Assembly (NCBI GenBank): GCA_002205965.3 | Contig: NADL03000027.1 | Coordinates: forward strand, 62,001 to 126,000 | Reading direction: 5' to 3' | Length of the DNA: 64,000 bases | Origin: Kappaphycus alvarezii | Taxonomy: Eukaryota; Rhodophyta; Florideophyceae; Gigartinales; Solieriaceae | Part shown: positions 1-12,719 of the stretch, one piece after another | How the letters are laid out: every line of letters begins with the position of its first letter | Position numbering within the stretch: position 1 is the stretch's first letter | The notes under the pieces: generated by a model | What the model was told of the DNA's origin: nothing | Seen by the model: the letters and a program-made list of their open reading frames with translations, nothing else | The model's database searches: none | Made by a program: the position numbers and the translations under genes

Positions 1-1080
1 CATGTTTTTCGAATCAACCCCTCACGCCAGTGGCTACAATATCTAGCTTCGTCTGTCTCCTACCATAGTCCCTGTATTAACGATCTTTCCCTTTGTCTGG
101 AATCCACAGCGGTTACTTCTTCTGCATTAGCTTCCTTTGCAGGTTGTTGTGAATAGTTTCGATGGGTTGAAATCCCTCACAGACGAAATATCGAATCACG
201 GTAAGTGAATAATGAAACAGCGGTACGCCGTATCACTACTGTGTGGCATAGTATTCACCACGCCACTCTTCCCGGCCTATTGAATATGAATCAGACCAGC
301 GCAGAGCAGAAAGTAGAATAAAATATGGTGGTTGGTGTCGCTTCACTCATTGCGCAAACACCGTAGCAAATTCCACACTTTGGAAAACGCACTTGTTCTG
401 TTTTCTAGAGTAATGCATGGCTAAGTGCTTTTGTTCCTTCCGTAAAGATTTCCGCAGACTTACTACAGCTAGTCTCCGCTTCAATTCATTTCCAGGGCAT
501 TAGTATCCCGATTGTTCGCGATCCTGTTACTGCTGCGTATTCTACATGTGCGTGGGCAACTCATCGAGCATATTGGCTATCAACACATGATTTCCTTCTA
601 TGAAAAACCATCGGCGGAAATGAACACATTCGGTACTTTACGTCTAGTACTAGAGAAACTGAGACCCTTACGGAAAGACTCGAGTGGGTCCAATACCAGG
701 TAGTTTCCCAGAACCTATAGCGCGTGGCAGGTGCAACATGAGGTTTAGTTAGGTAAGGGTGGAGTACGGTATCAATGCCCTATGTACTGTACTGTACAGT
801 GCTGATTCCTTCCCTTAAGAAGATTGATGGTTGGAGATTGTTGACACGTGTTGCGCTCCTAAATGCCTTTTTGAGTCAAAGGACAACACAAGAGTACTGA
901 CAGTACAGTACTGTACTGTAAACAGTAAGAAATGTGCAGGTGCAACATGCAAAATCGCTGAATACCCTTTTGTACAGCAACAAGTTAAATGCATTCAGTA
1001 TCTACTGGGGACTGCACACGTCCAAGTTACCCGTCGTCCTGGCGCATGGGGCCGTGAGAGGATGCTTGAGCGATGGAGGA
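1..1080. other. Gene-free stretch
   Basis: No reading frame here has recognisable protein character. The only structured DNA is a set of TACTGTAC-type motifs near 784-803 and 900-919, annotated separately. Confidence 0.5.
900..919. repeat. Perfect 20-bp palindrome of the GTACAGTAC family
   Basis: Bases 900-919 read the same on both strands: two abutting copies of the ACAGTACAGT/ACTGTACTGT unit. A shorter relative lies at 784-803. The same motif recurs across the window, most densely between 28.5 and 33.3 kb. It can form a hairpin or cruciform; its function is unknown. Confidence 0.85.
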
Positions 1081-1335
1081 TCAGAGGGTGCAACAGTCGC
1101 TGGTAGATACGGCGCGGATAACACCGGATGTCAAGTGACACTTGGACGCGATCCGCGGAACTAACTCCTCAATCAACGCTATGGTACCGGGGGAAGGGGC
1201 GCCCAAGGAATCAAACGCCAGGGGTCGAAACGTGAAATACGGCCTGTATGGCGCGACAGATGGGTGAGATGAGGGAGCGAGGAGACGTGGGGCGAGGTTG
1301 CGTTCCAGAGTTATAACCTTGTTGCGGGCCGCCAC
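1081..1335 (-). pseudogene. Non-LTR retrotransposon C-terminal tail fragment
   Basis: A minus-strand frame of 84 codons contains FRPLAFDSLGAPSPGT followed by IEELVPRIA. This matches the tail of the better preserved copies at 24465-24914 (plus) and 25559-26191 (minus), where the phrase follows a CCHC finger and an endonuclease-like core. Only the tail is present and its end has drifted away from the other copies. It is a truncated fragment, not a gene. The family is a non-LTR retrotransposon whose C-terminal domain resembles the restriction-enzyme-like endonuclease group; that assignment is an inference from motif order. Confidence 0.55.
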
Positions 1336-1788
1336 GTCAGCAGCGCCACTGCAACTGGGTCGCCTTGGTGCTGTACCAAACCTAAAAAAATTAAGTTTGA
1401 ATAGGGGGGGAGAGGTGAACTTTTGATGTAAAAATGTGAAGTGGGGACAGAGACTACAGTACTGTAGAGGTGACTGGCCCAGCCGTAGGCAGTATTACTA
1501 AGAGCTGTCGCCAGTGATACTGCCTTCTGCGGGTATTCGTCATAACAGCCGTGTATCGGAGGACGAAAATTAAGACACGTGTACGAGGGAATGAAACTCA
1601 GAATGACGGTGCCTTCCTCACAGCCATAAGCTGCTAAGGTCTTGGAGAGCCTTGAGATTGCATTTCCAATCTGACAATAGATGTCGATAGCGAGGGGGAT
1701 GAGTTCTAAGCCTTCTTGGTCGCAATCCGCAGATAGTATGCTCCTTTTCTGTTCTCGGCGCGGTCAAGAGTGGCCGCACCGATGTTAG

Positions 1789-2342
1789 CTAAAGTTGCGG
1801 TACGGGGCAAGCGGGGACTGAAAATCGTGACATCCAAGCCCATGGGAGATGGGGCAAACAGGGAATCGTCAGTGACTCAGTCGAGCGCTCGCCGCTCATT
1901 GGGGCCTTGTGCAGATCGACTGCGAGGTCACGTCCCCGTTTATCGGAAAGGGAAATTGCTGGGTGCGAGATTTCGTGATATACAACAACGCGCAGGCGGT
2001 TATGCAGGCGTACCTCCCCGATACCACTCTTGCATATAGCTGCATGATGTCCGAGCTCGCCAAGGATAGGCGGAACGTCGGAACGGCAGGAGAGGCATGT
2101 GGGGCAGGGGCCCAAGCCGAATAGGGTGGCTATATTCTGCGTGTTGTGGGGCGCAACATGTTACAGACGCACACATGGACCAAATGCATAACAAAATGCT
2201 GATGAAGCAGAGTCTTCACGCCTCCCGAAGAACATCCGTTGCGGGTTGCGACAGCGGCCGCGTATTCGTCGATTACCTTCGACGTCGTCGCAGACGGCGA
2301 TCCAAGCGAGTCTAATGCTAACGGAATAAACTTCCATCCCAA
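1789..2342 (-). pseudogene. Non-LTR retrotransposon zinc finger and tail fragments
   Basis: Two pieces of the same C-terminal domain lie head to tail on minus. The piece at 1789-2115 begins with CPTCLSCRSD and continues to ELGHHAAICKSG and a RLHN segment, matching the C-x2-C...GDHA...C...RHN pattern of the copies at 23-26 kb. The piece at 2130-2342 has PLALDSLGSPS, which is the tail of the domain. In an intact element the tail follows the finger, but here it precedes it. The locus therefore holds fragments of two insertions, or one rearranged copy. Confidence 0.55.
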
Positions 2343-5249
2343 TTTTGATCGTCTGGGAGGACCTCATCAGGAATGCCCGCCACTTTGCTGGTAAGATCCT
2401 TATTTAATAGTACTGGTTGCTGGAAGGGGTTATTTGTGTTTGTGTTTTTGTTTGATTTGTTTCTTCTTTCGTTCTGTTTTAATTGTTTTTTCTGTTATTT
2501 TGGACTCTTTTGTTTCTTTTTAAACTCCGTCTATTTCCTTTCGCTTACCAATTAAACCCGCCGATTCTTCTCTACGACTCAATTCTTTAGTAGCTATGGT
2601 GGTCTTGCTGCGACCTTAGTGGTTCCGTAGGCCTCTGACCATCCAAATCAAAGACCAGGAAGGCTTTAAGGCTAAGCAGTAACTGAGCGTATTGTCCACA
2701 TGGACTTCGAGCTAAGCACCGAAAGTGCAAAGAGACAAGAGAAAACTTCAGTATAATGGTACTGCCCCTTTGAACTTCGGTATGCACACCTCAAGTCACG
2801 GAGACAAGGGACGCCACTGCTTTGAGGACAAAAGAAAGGACAAGACAACGTGGTGGTGGTAGTGTTTGGGTGCTTGGGTCGTTCGGGATGTCCAGGTTGT
2901 TTGGATGTCTGCGATGTTTGGGCGTTGCTTTCCTCCAGGGTTTGGCCCGAATATCTCTTCACCTCCCCTCATATAGACAGCTCAGAAATATCAAAATGTG
3001 CTAGATAGTACTAAAAACTAGAGTAACGATACAAAGTAACCTCTATAGTACTTCTCCGTCCGGCTTTTGTGCTTTCCGCACTTTTTCGCAGCGCAATGTT
3101 CACAATTTGTGGCCCAGAGCCATGCACAGTACTGCACAAGTCTCTCGGGATCCAAATTTGAGGCTATATTATGTACACTTTGTTGGCGGTAAAACACTAT
3201 TCTTTTGTCTTTAAGCTGCATTGCCAACGATGCGTGTCTCGCATGCAGTACAATAAGTATTGTACAGTGCTTAAATTTAGAATAGCATCAAATATTACTG
3301 TTCTTTGGGAAATAGATGGCCGTTCGCAATAACGTGCACGGCAAAAGTGCGGTAATAATAAGTCATTGAAAAGGTGAGAATACCAAAGCGATTGGCTCAG
3401 AAAATGGTTGTTATCAATGGTTGCTATCGAAGAGACAAATTTTAGATAGGCGAACGATTAGTAGCATCACAAGCTCTTAAGCGTATAAGAGTAGGAAAAT
3501 ACTCACAGGCTTAACAAATGAGTTAAAAATCTTTTAATGCTTTGTTTGTGGCTTTTTTGCTTGAAAAAGCAATAATTTCACAAAAACAGCAGTAAAAACT
3601 CAAAGAAATTGAAGCCAAAAAATTAGTGAAAGGCAAAAAATGATCTATCATCTCCATAAAATTGGAAGGCCTAAACAGACGTGCTAATAGAATGCGTCAC
3701 AATAGGACAAAAACCTTATTTCAAGGCTGCTAATGGATCAAGAGAGTTACGGAAATAACTGTGACACTAAGAAAAATTCAAAAATCATAGCGACTGTAAT
3801 TCAAGCACAGATTAGAAGCGAACCTAAGACAGCGTAATCGAGATGAAGTTAAAAAGTGACCTGGAACTTTGCATCGGAAAGCGTCGAGATTTAAAATTTA
3901 CCATACTTACAGCGTTGGGTTTTTCGCAAGGACAAAAAATAACCACCTTTGACTAAAGAAAACAGTAGGATCCGACTTAAATGGGCACGATTGAAATAAA
4001 GAAAGTCAATTGATGAATGAAGGATCTCATTTGATTTAGAGGACATAAATTAATCTTTGGCGGACTGGGCAGCTTCCGTCACTATTGGAATAAAGTTGAA
4101 GTGATAGAATAGTTTTATTTTAAAACCCGGTCGGTGGGGGAGGAGTTATGGTTTCGGCTGTTGTATGCTCTACGGATTTTCTGATTTGGCTATATTACAA
4201 TGCAACCAGGGCAGTCTAAAGCACTGGCTAAACTGTAGAGCTACCTTTTGCCTCATACAGTACAGATGAGAAGATGCGGCCAAGATTGGTTTTCATGGAA
4301 GAAAATGCATCTATTCACACGCGAAAAGTGTCATAAAAGCTTGCAAATAGAAATTTAGCGGCATGTTATTGGTTGCGAAAATTCAATGGATAAAATCATA
4401 ATTACAGCGGTAGCGGCGAGCCTAAAAAAGACTGCAGAAATTTTTGCTTAGGGTAGACAAGTTCAATAGGTTGAAATAAAATTGTTAATGCTTTTTTACT
4501 TCGGTGACCAAGGTGGCTAGTCCTTTTATATACAGTAGAAGCCGTTGAATATCTCTAGCCTATCTACTAACTACTAGCTAGATTCCCCAACGGATTGTCC
4601 TGCGGACAGTCCCAGTGACTCTTACACAACAGCGATCCTAACAGGCATCGCCAAAAATTCAATAGGATAGAGAAAATATAGATAAAATAGGGTAGAAATA
4701 GTCGCAAAGGCAAAATAACTGCACTAAAGAACTGTAAATATTACATAAATGAATTTTATGTATCCTGCATTTTCGGGAGTTATGGTATGAACCGCAAAAT
4801 TGGCCTACTTAAAACGAACTGAAAACGTATAGGGTGTCTCGTTTGGGCGTTTTGCCAGCAGGGGCAGTTAGGAACGGTTTCGGATCTCAGAAATACTGTA
4901 CTGAGCGATTTGTCAGAAATGAACCTGAATTTGATATTATTACATGCACGTCAATTCGTAATGGAACAATACATAATTTACTCATCTGTCATTTCGAGTG
5001 TGTATTTCCTGAATGCCTATTAAGATTAAGATCTAATCGGGTTATCAACGTTTGGCGTCAATTTTGGAAATGAAAATACTTTCTAAAAATTTAACTACCG
5101 ATTCCCCCCCCATTTCGAAGCGGTTGGCACAGGTGTTCGAAACGCAGGTGCGAAAAAAACTGTTCAGCAAATATTTAATTAAAATTTTTCTGATGATTGA
5201 TGAAGAAACATTTTAATGGCATTCTAAATTCGAGGGAGCGAATTCCTTT
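2343..5249. other. Gene-free AT-rich stretch
   Basis: A strongly T-rich run (about 2420-2560) opens this stretch. Reading frames beyond it are short and show no family features; from about 3.2 to 4.8 kb almost nothing is open. I see no RNA gene. Confidence 0.5.
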
Positions 5250-6403
5250 TTACATTAATTCCGTATGGCCAATATAATTGAGTTTCCTATCCTCTATCGC
5301 TTGTTCTCCTTGTGATAGCGCGCAGCTCGGGATCTTAAAAGTGCGAGTAACCACACAATAGCGTGCGCAGTGGGGAAATCTCCAGTGGTTGTGGCTGCGA
5401 GGGAGAGAGGTGGAAGGAGGTGGACAGTGGAAGGGTTGACGTGTTATAGATTGGAGGGGGGAAGGTCGGCAAGGATTCAGTGCAGTAAAGGGGTGCATAC
5501 CCCTCGATCGCAAAGCGAGCGACTGAAACAGGCTTTATGCAGTCTTTCGCAGCACCCTGTCATCGGCGATAATAATGCACAGTTCGGCACATTAGCTGTT
5601 ATTATCAATAAAATTGTGCCGGATCATCATATTCCCCCCGTTGAGGCGCGCATATTTGGAATGCGGATTCGTTTAAGCGCAAAGCCCAACGTTTGAACAA
5701 ACGCGAGCCGACTACTGCAGAGATTGCTTCCCTCTTCTCACTTTAGGCGAGGAGTCTTCCTTATCGAAGTTATCGCCGGCGCGCCACACTAAGCCTGCTG
5801 GCAAGCAACAATCACCCCTACAACATTATCAAGTTTTTTTCTCTTTTATCTATTTTTTGTTACTTTTTTTTCGGGAACCGTTTCCTGCGTCCTCATCTCT
5901 TGTTTTCCGTGTATCCTTCTCGGCCTATGTTTCCTCCGGGCGAGATAGTGGGGAGGTATGGACATCAAGGTTGGCGTCGCGTATGCAAAGTCTTTATAAT
6001 GCGCTGAATCCAGGAAACAAGAAAAGTCGAAGTGGTTCTTGCAGCGGAGAATGGAACAGAAGCACTTGTAACTGAGGTGATAGGAGAAGCAATGTGGAGA
6101 TTGACATTAAAAACCAGAGGTGGTCCGCTTTCCAAGTTTTGAAGTGAATGTAGGAGAGACCTGGGCTCACAGCAGATGCTCTAACAGAGCTGAGGTGAGG
6201 TACGCATGAGACGAGTATTGGCTTGGGAACATTGCGGGGCAACTCAATGTATGAGGTAAAGCGGTTGATCTTGGCACCCGTACATAAGGCTGGTATGAAT
6301 TAGAACCAGTATCGTAGTTCTGACAAACGACGGGGAGACTTGAAGTCCTTTTGGACGATTAAAATCTATTCCCTGGAAGTCCATATGATGGCTTTCCACT
6401 CTT
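5250..6403. other. No recognisable gene
   Basis: A 108-codon plus frame (5370-5696) opposes an 87-codon minus frame (5250-5513). Neither has recognisable motifs, and both look like chance frames in moderately GC-rich DNA. Confidence 0.35.
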
Positions 6404-7160
6404 TTGGGAGTCTTATCATCTCCAACTTGGAATTCAATGAGGAAGAGCGTGAGCATTCGATGGATTCAAGCGTGCTCATACGTAACAACCGAAGAGGGAT
6501 GGCTGCGTTATTGGACATGGTGGATTAGTAGTGTCTCAAAAACCAAGATATTCCTCTCAAGATTGAAGCACCTGGGTCGACGGCGAAGAGAATGGATACA
6601 AAGGATTTCTTTGATTGTTCGTGTCCCATATTTGCTGCTCCTCCGGAAGGTGAATTCCTTCGTGTATTCCTGGTGAACGCTTGCCTCTTGTTGACGGCAA
6701 GGAATCCGGAAAAGTGATAATTGTCATTTGGATCACTTTCACTGAAGAGCACCGGGTAAGCAGGTCCATGGCTACAGAAAAGATTTGGTCACCTGATGTT
6801 AATGGAGCTCGACTTATCAAGGCAAGTGATATTGAGGAATGGATTCTTAAAAGGAACCACAGATCACTCTTGCTCAGGGTCAGTGGAACCGACAGGGATG
6901 AGGATAGCATTGACCATATCTTTGTCGTTGACAAGTCAGCTAGAAGAGTTCATGATCCGGCAGAGAGGTTCTCGCTGAAACTACGAAAGGGTATTCCGCA
7001 TGTTTGCATTGGGGATCATGCCTCCATAACTGGCATCAATGAGATTCAAGAGCTCTTTAAACAGTCAGCAAGGAAGGGAAAACGTCTTAGGCCGAAGTCT
7101 ACGGAGAAGAGGCGGGAGCTCCGGCAAAAGAGGAGGAACAAGTTGAATGAAGGAAGGTAG
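6404..7160 (+). pseudogene. Unidentified broken gene with basic C-terminus
   Basis: I do not recognise this protein. The longest piece (6681-7160, 159 codons) looks like real coding sequence: a hydrophobic strand-like start, an acidic segment around TDRDEDSIDHIFVVD, and a very basic tail rich in KR pairs ending KRRNKLNEGR. Upstream, plausible protein such as CSPIFAAPPEGEFLRVF-like text sits in another plus frame, and earlier parts are split by stops, so the gene appears frameshifted near 6650-6690. The basic tail would suit nucleic-acid binding, but that is a guess. No copia, gypsy or LINE motif is visible. Confidence 0.3.
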
Positions 7161-7899
7161 TCCGACAAACAAAACGAGGTCAGTTGATGCTAGTGCCTGT
7201 GTCTTACTGTTTTTTTGTCGTCTGGTCGACGGATGTGACTTTGTCAGGTGAAGTTCTGGTAAGCTTCCTGTAGTGCTACGACTACTGGCGGAAAGTGGGT
7301 ATTCACAATCCTGGTTTATTTGAGTATGCTTACACTGTGGCGCCAGCCCCCTGCACTTACATGTGGAATCAGTCCACGTGGGTTGGAATACAATGGAAGG
7401 ACCGCTGTCCTTATTACACACAGGCCTGCATCCAAACCTATTTTTGGACTGTGCATTGGGCACAGCCAATCGTAGGCAAGCCAACCTCAAATAGTTAGCT
7501 TTATTCGTCTTTCTAACTTTCCTTTAGGGTGGTAATAACTAATTACTATAGCTACTCTACCATTACCCTACAGTTAAGCTAAGAAAGTAACACGATTCTA
7601 CTACAGACCTACCCTCTTCCACCTCGTGCCCGAGGTTGTGCTTATTGTATCGATTACCGGCTTTGCTGACTACTCTCCTATACTGCTGCGAATACCCGCC
7701 AAAGATCCTCGGAAGGAGTTTCTCTGAAAGGAGTTTCTCCCTAAGTCTCTACTTTTCGTCTTTCCCCATTTCCCCTTTTTTCTTGTGGTCCCTCCACTGC
7801 GCATTGAGAAAGCGGTCCCGAACGCCTGGTTTAAATCCCTTCACAATAGAGGATATCGGCGTGTAGGCATTGTAGCACACTTCCAAATGTTATCGTACT
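7161..7899. other. No recognisable gene
   Basis: Frames at 7065-7490 (minus), 7295-7498 (plus) and 7636-7866 (plus) have no family features. This stretch separates the unidentified gene from the end of a copia pol on minus. Confidence 0.35.
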
Positions 7900-9219
7900 G
7901 TTAGAAGCCCCGAACATAGAAATGTTCCCCTCAGTTAGTGCGTCAGCAAGGTTTTGCTTCCCAGAAATCCATTGAGTTGTGGTTATCTCCTCGTTTTCGT
8001 AGGAATCCCGAAGCCTTGCAACAGTTGGACGTAGGAGGTAATCTGTTCCTTCATGGAGTGTAATGATCGTGAAATACAGTCAATTGGAATCCCTGGAGAG
8101 CACAAATGGCAACTTCTTTTAGTTGCGAAAGACGTGGTTGAGATTTTCGGCTATGGGTGAACCTCTGTCCGCGAAAGTTGCGTCTGCGAGGATTTCGGCC
8201 CAATGGATGAGAAGGGGACTTTGTGCTGCTTGTCACTATACCGATCCAGAACATGGTGAACAATTTTTGCCTCTGCTAGAAGATAAAATCCTGAAATGTA
8301 TCCTGTGTGGCAATATACGTACTTCGCTGTGCTTGCATCGGAGAAGGCCAAGTAGCACATATCCTGAATGCCATCCGGTGCACCAAAGGTGAAGGAGGCC
8401 TTGACACAATGCAATTATTTGAGTACCTTGCTCGCTGTAACCAGATCAGCAACCTGCAACTCAAAACATTCTGTTTAAGATAGGTTGACTCGAAAAAAAC
8501 TTGTGACATGACCCTTTTCCAAGGAAGTTCAGAGAGATTGTGAGGCTTTTGAAAGCAGTGACTTCCGCGGGTGTGCAAGGATTTAGTTCGGATGACTGCA
8601 TGATGTGCAATCTGTTGAATACTATTGCTTGCCAATAGTGAAATCTCCTACCTTGAACTTCGATGTGATGGTATCCGAAAGGAATAGATCTCCGTTGGCA
8701 TGCCAGCAATAAGAATGTCGTCCAAGACTTTAGCAATCAAGAGCACAATGTCCTCAGACTTGTTCCATCTAACGAATATTTTCTGCAAGCCAGGTACCGG
8801 GAAATTTCTACAGAATCGAAGAGCGCCTCAATCTCCAGCTTCCATAGCCTTCCTGCTTCAGTTATGCCATATGCTGGTTTCAACAAACACCAAACAATTC
8901 GGTGCTGCAAGACCAACTTTTGGGTGCGCAGGTAGGTGGGACGAGTGCGAGCTAGCTCTTCTGATTGGAGATATGCGCTCTTAATTTACGGTGAAGGAAT
9001 TTGAGTCCATTAATTACGGCGATAGAAGGAATGTTCGAATGGCTGGGAACTGGGCCGTTGATGAGTCTTGAGGACCAAATCCTTATCTTGATCCCTATTT
9101 TCGTGGGAGACCAACCTGCATTTCAACTTCAGCCTTCTTAATTCTGTGTTTTCCTTCACTTGGAAGAAATGGTGGGAGCCTAAGACATTTAATCCCGGAG
9201 GTAGTGTTCTTACATACAC
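7900..9219 (-). pseudogene. Ty1/copia reverse transcriptase and RNase H remnant
   Basis: Read on minus, 9219 to 9010 gives an RT N-terminal segment (LPPGLNVLGSHHFFQV, then KCRLVSH and DQDKDLVLKT). From 8736 to 8461 follow the RT thumb-side features (LKSWTTFLLL, IMQSS, FKSLTISLNFLG). From 8414 to 8151 comes the RNase H core with YLAFSDAS and HVLDRYSDKQ. The last piece, near 8035-7905, reads RPTVARLRDSYENEE and SGKQNLADALT, the copia RNase H end normally written ADxLTK. Frames change several times and stops interrupt the RT. Domain order fits one decayed pol. Its RNase H wording differs from that at 17 and 39 kb, so it is a separate lineage. Confidence 0.65.
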
Positions 9220-9272
9220 TTATTCATAGGTTCCTTCTTAGTTTGCCTTTTGGTTTTTGATAAAATTGGAAA

Positions 9273-9933
9273 TTAACATCGTGGGAACCATTCAGGTTCG
9301 GACTCGGGAACAAGAGATGTTGCAAATACAGAATTGATGATCGGAGAAGTTGCTGTCCGCAAGATTAAAGCCTGTATTTGGTCGGTGCATCGAGAATAGG
9401 GATCCATACCTACATCTCTTGCCGGGCTCGAAGGTTCTTGAGGTGTGTAAAGTGAATTTTTGGAACTGCGGCGTTCCTTTTCCAACGAAAAGAACGATCC
9501 GAGCTGCGTCATCTGTCCTCTTCCAATGTCCCTGACAGGAGCGCTGAACTTATTCGGTTCGAGATTTACAAGAATTGCGATGGAGGCAGGATGGAAAGCC
9601 CACTCATTGGCTTCCCTGTTGAACAAGGAGTAAAAAATTTGGTCTTTTTCAAGATCAGTCATCTCCACGCCATTCTTGATGTCGTTGCTGTCTTTATTTT
9701 CATGTTTCGGCCAACGAAATGTTGTTCATCGGTGTTCACTGCGGGAAACTCATCTGACTCTGTGTTGGGACATATTTCCCTTGCGCGGGTATCTCGCACC
9801 ACCCGTTATCGACCAATTCTGTTGATCTGGTCTGGGGTAACTCTTCCGACCCCATTGGAGCATGAAGCCCATACTGTTGATCCACGTTATTGTGTTGAAT
9901 TTTAACTCTTCCGACAAGGTAAAACTTTTTCAA
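9273..9933 (-). pseudogene. Possible upstream pol part of the decayed copia
   Basis: Two minus frames (9273-9668, 131 codons; 9736-9933, 65 codons) lie just upstream, in minus orientation, of the RT at 7.9-9.2 kb. That is where integrase C-terminus and linker would sit. Text such as VDQQYGLHAPMGSEELPQT looks like real coding sequence, but I cannot point to a DDE motif or other defining residue. The assignment rests on position and strand only. Confidence 0.25.
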
Positions 9934-9949
9934 TCCACTGGAGGGTCGG

Positions 9950-11541
9950 TTGGGATATCGGATACCAAGGGTGCGCCTGGCAGGCGCACACTCGATGCTA
10001 ACAAGGCTTTGAGGTTCACTTGTAGCATCTCATCTGATACCCCGGTCTCCTCCTTGTTATCTTCCAGTAGACGCGGTATTTGACGGATGAATCTCCTCCA
10101 TACTCTCCTTCTTCATCCAAAAGGGAGGAGGATCGTCGGAAAAGTTATCCTGCTTCATCTAATTACTTAAGCGGGGGAGCCTTTCTTACGGGGCGTTTGT
10201 CTCCGTACGCTGCTCGTACAGGATGACCTCTATGGTTCTTGTGCCTAGAGACAAAAATAGTTTCAGGCTCTGTACTTCTGGCAGAGCCAAGTTCCCTCTG
10301 GCCACGGCAGCTCTTCTCTCCACGCTTGAAGAACTATACTTAGTCGTCATGATTACACTTCTAGAGTGTGTCGATTTTTGGGATATTAATCCTCCGAAAT
10401 AGAACTATAGGGCGCCAGGCTACTTCTTCCTTGTGAGCCTCTATCAATTCCGCGGTTACTTGCATCCTCGGATATTAGTGATGCGAGGCGTTTCACCTCG
10501 CACAAGTTCAAATCTGCTGACAATCCTGCCGCCGTACATGATATTACTCGTGTACGTTGCCCTTGCAAGGGGCTCTTTTGCAGACACTAATGTTCCTCTT
10601 CACTTCGAGAAGTACTCTGCATCTCTCAGCAAACGTTAGACCAAGAGCCTTATGATGGCGGTATCACGCTTCACAACCCCTTACTTGTTATATCAACCGG
10701 CTGGACGGGTTTGAAAGCTTTTGCCGAAGTACGAAATGCCGTCGTGAAGGCCTACTGAAAAACTCGATGTCGGCGGACACAGTGTCAGGTGGTTCATGCA
10801 TATTGATCCAGTGAAGCTCGAAAACTCTGACAGCATCAACCAGCTCTCTTTATTTCATTATACGTGTCGCATAGTATGCAGTATACAAGTCGAACATGTA
10901 AAGGGTAGGGAGATTTTTCAGCCCGGAGATGAAGAAGAAATATACTTATTTGACTTGAACATTACCGTTAAAGTTGATGGAGATTCGATTGAACGAAAAC
11001 CTCTTCGAAATCTTCTGTTGCACGGTCATCTCGCAAGATGTGCACCCATCATAGCATATTCTAGTGCCTGAAGGATAATATGGTTCAACACGCCAGCACG
11101 TTCACATAGCTTCTTCATGTCTTCAATGCGAAGATTTGAGTATCCATGCAGTTGGTTAGCGAATCTCCCAGCAATCTTCGGCCTAAGGGCCACTTCATTG
11201 AAATGTTTTCGCTCTTGTTACGAGATATGAGTGACCTTATCCCAGCGGAGAAAGTCTTAGAGGGCGATAATTTTGACGGAACTACCATCAAGTAGGTTCT
11301 TAACGCTATGGATTGAGTCTTTGAAACGGGCTCATTGTATAACGAATGCCAAATTTCTCTTTTTTATTGATCATTCACACCGGCGGGAACCAGGGTATAT
11401 TCTCAGGTCCAAAGTGTATGTATCTGTGCTCTCTCTCCTTACCCAAAAGTAGAAGTCCATCACGGGGTACAAAGAAGAATGGGATGAGAGCTTGAGTCCC
11501 GATGAGGCCTAAGGTTAGCTTTTCCCAAAGCCTATGGTAAG
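9950..11541. other. No recognisable gene
   Basis: Frames at 10796-11071 (plus, 91 codons) and 10433-10639 (plus) have no motif I can name. Degraded gag or integrase of the minus-strand copia could lie here but is beyond recognition. Confidence 0.3.
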
Positions 11542-11625
11542 TATTGTCATGTGTACTGTAGTAGAGACTGCAGTGCCCCATTCGTGCTGCATATATATTG
11601 ATCAGCGCTCGCGCCCACGCTCTCG
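11542..11625 (+). repeat. LTR-like segment, left copy, with TATA stretch
   Basis: This segment shares an order of landmarks with 19487-19570: TATTGTCA, TAGAGACT, CAGTGCC, CGTGCT, an ATATATAT run, GATCAGCGCTCGCG and CCACG. The two copies flank, in direct orientation, the decayed copia whose gag-to-RNase H domains span 12.7-17.8 kb. They are best read as the TATA region of its two LTRs. Similarity fades on both sides, so LTR ends cannot be fixed. Confidence 0.5.
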
Positions 11626-11831
11626 CTGGTCGAAGGTACAATAGAGAGGTCTAGCAGCGTTGAAATTCAAGTCCGTTGTCCAGCCGAGGTGTGCAGCCCC
11701 AGCCGTTCTCAAAAAAGTTATTAATTTATTTCTCCATACGTCTATCTTAAAACTATCTACCGCTTTCCTTACATATGACTAAGCTATAGATAAATAACCC
11801 TGATTGTACAAGGATACGATAGCGAGCGCAG

Positions 11832-11879
11832 TCATTGTAGTAAACAGGACAATACGGATTTTCGTGTTTACTACAATGA
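11832..11879. repeat. Perfect 14-bp inverted repeat (hairpin)
   Basis: The arm TCATTGTAGTAAAC at 11832-11845 is exactly complementary to GTTTACTACAATGA at 11866-11879, with a 20-base loop. It lies between the LTR-like segment and the gag of the 12-18 kb copia. It could be an unrelated small insertion or a structured leader; nothing decides. Confidence 0.8.
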
Positions 11880-12719
11880 TTGTGAAAGGAATATTAGATC
11901 CATCCCTTATTTAAAACTTTTCCAAGAAACTCCTAGCATAATCTGGCTTGATTTACATGAAAGAACAGGGCCAGGAAAATGTAGATAAGCGCTTATTCTT
12001 CTTTTCTGGTTCCTTAGCGGATACGAGCATTGTGAACGGCATCAGAATTTCATCAAACCAAACATTTTCGCGATATTATGCAAAACTGATACGGGTAACA
12101 TCGGCATATTAAGGAAAGCGTCCGTGAATACTTGATTCAGTGGCGGAAACAAATCGATAAGATACTCGGTGACATCTTCGGGGTTCGGGGGAGTAAACAG
12201 TACGTCGGTAGCGGAGCAGCTTGGTCTACCAGAGGGGCAAAATAATTCCATAGTCGACTTGGTTGCACTTAAGATCGATAGTGCCGGTCCCTCGGAGCTC
12301 GAAGGCGTACTTATCTTCTTTATGATATTATCGCACATAAATTTGAAACGAGAGCGGGAGATCGGAGCCATTCATAGTGGTTTAAATGCGACGCAATATT
12401 CCAAGATACTCGACCGTCCGGTTCGAAGCTACAGTGAAGTTGATGGGAAACGAAGGGTAGGAGAGGAAGTAGGTCGGCTCAGCAAAGTAGCAAACGAATC
12501 CGGATTACGCTAGGAGTGTCTTGGATAAGTTCAGAATAAGGCGTGGATCTGCTACTACTTTGCTGAATTCGGAACCCTCTGACAGTGCGACGGAAGATTT
12601 ACAGTTCGCCTTTCAGTCATCCGCAAGGCATTCTGTCCAGAGTCGTCACCAAGGTAACATTCAAGTCCCCTGTGAAAGACGGAAGTCCTATTCATCCTAC
12701 CAATAAAAAATGGAAAAGG

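Noticed and set aside
10796-11071. 91-codon plus frame as a host gene
   Set aside because: No recognisable motif, and the strand opposite may hold degraded copia; not enough to support.
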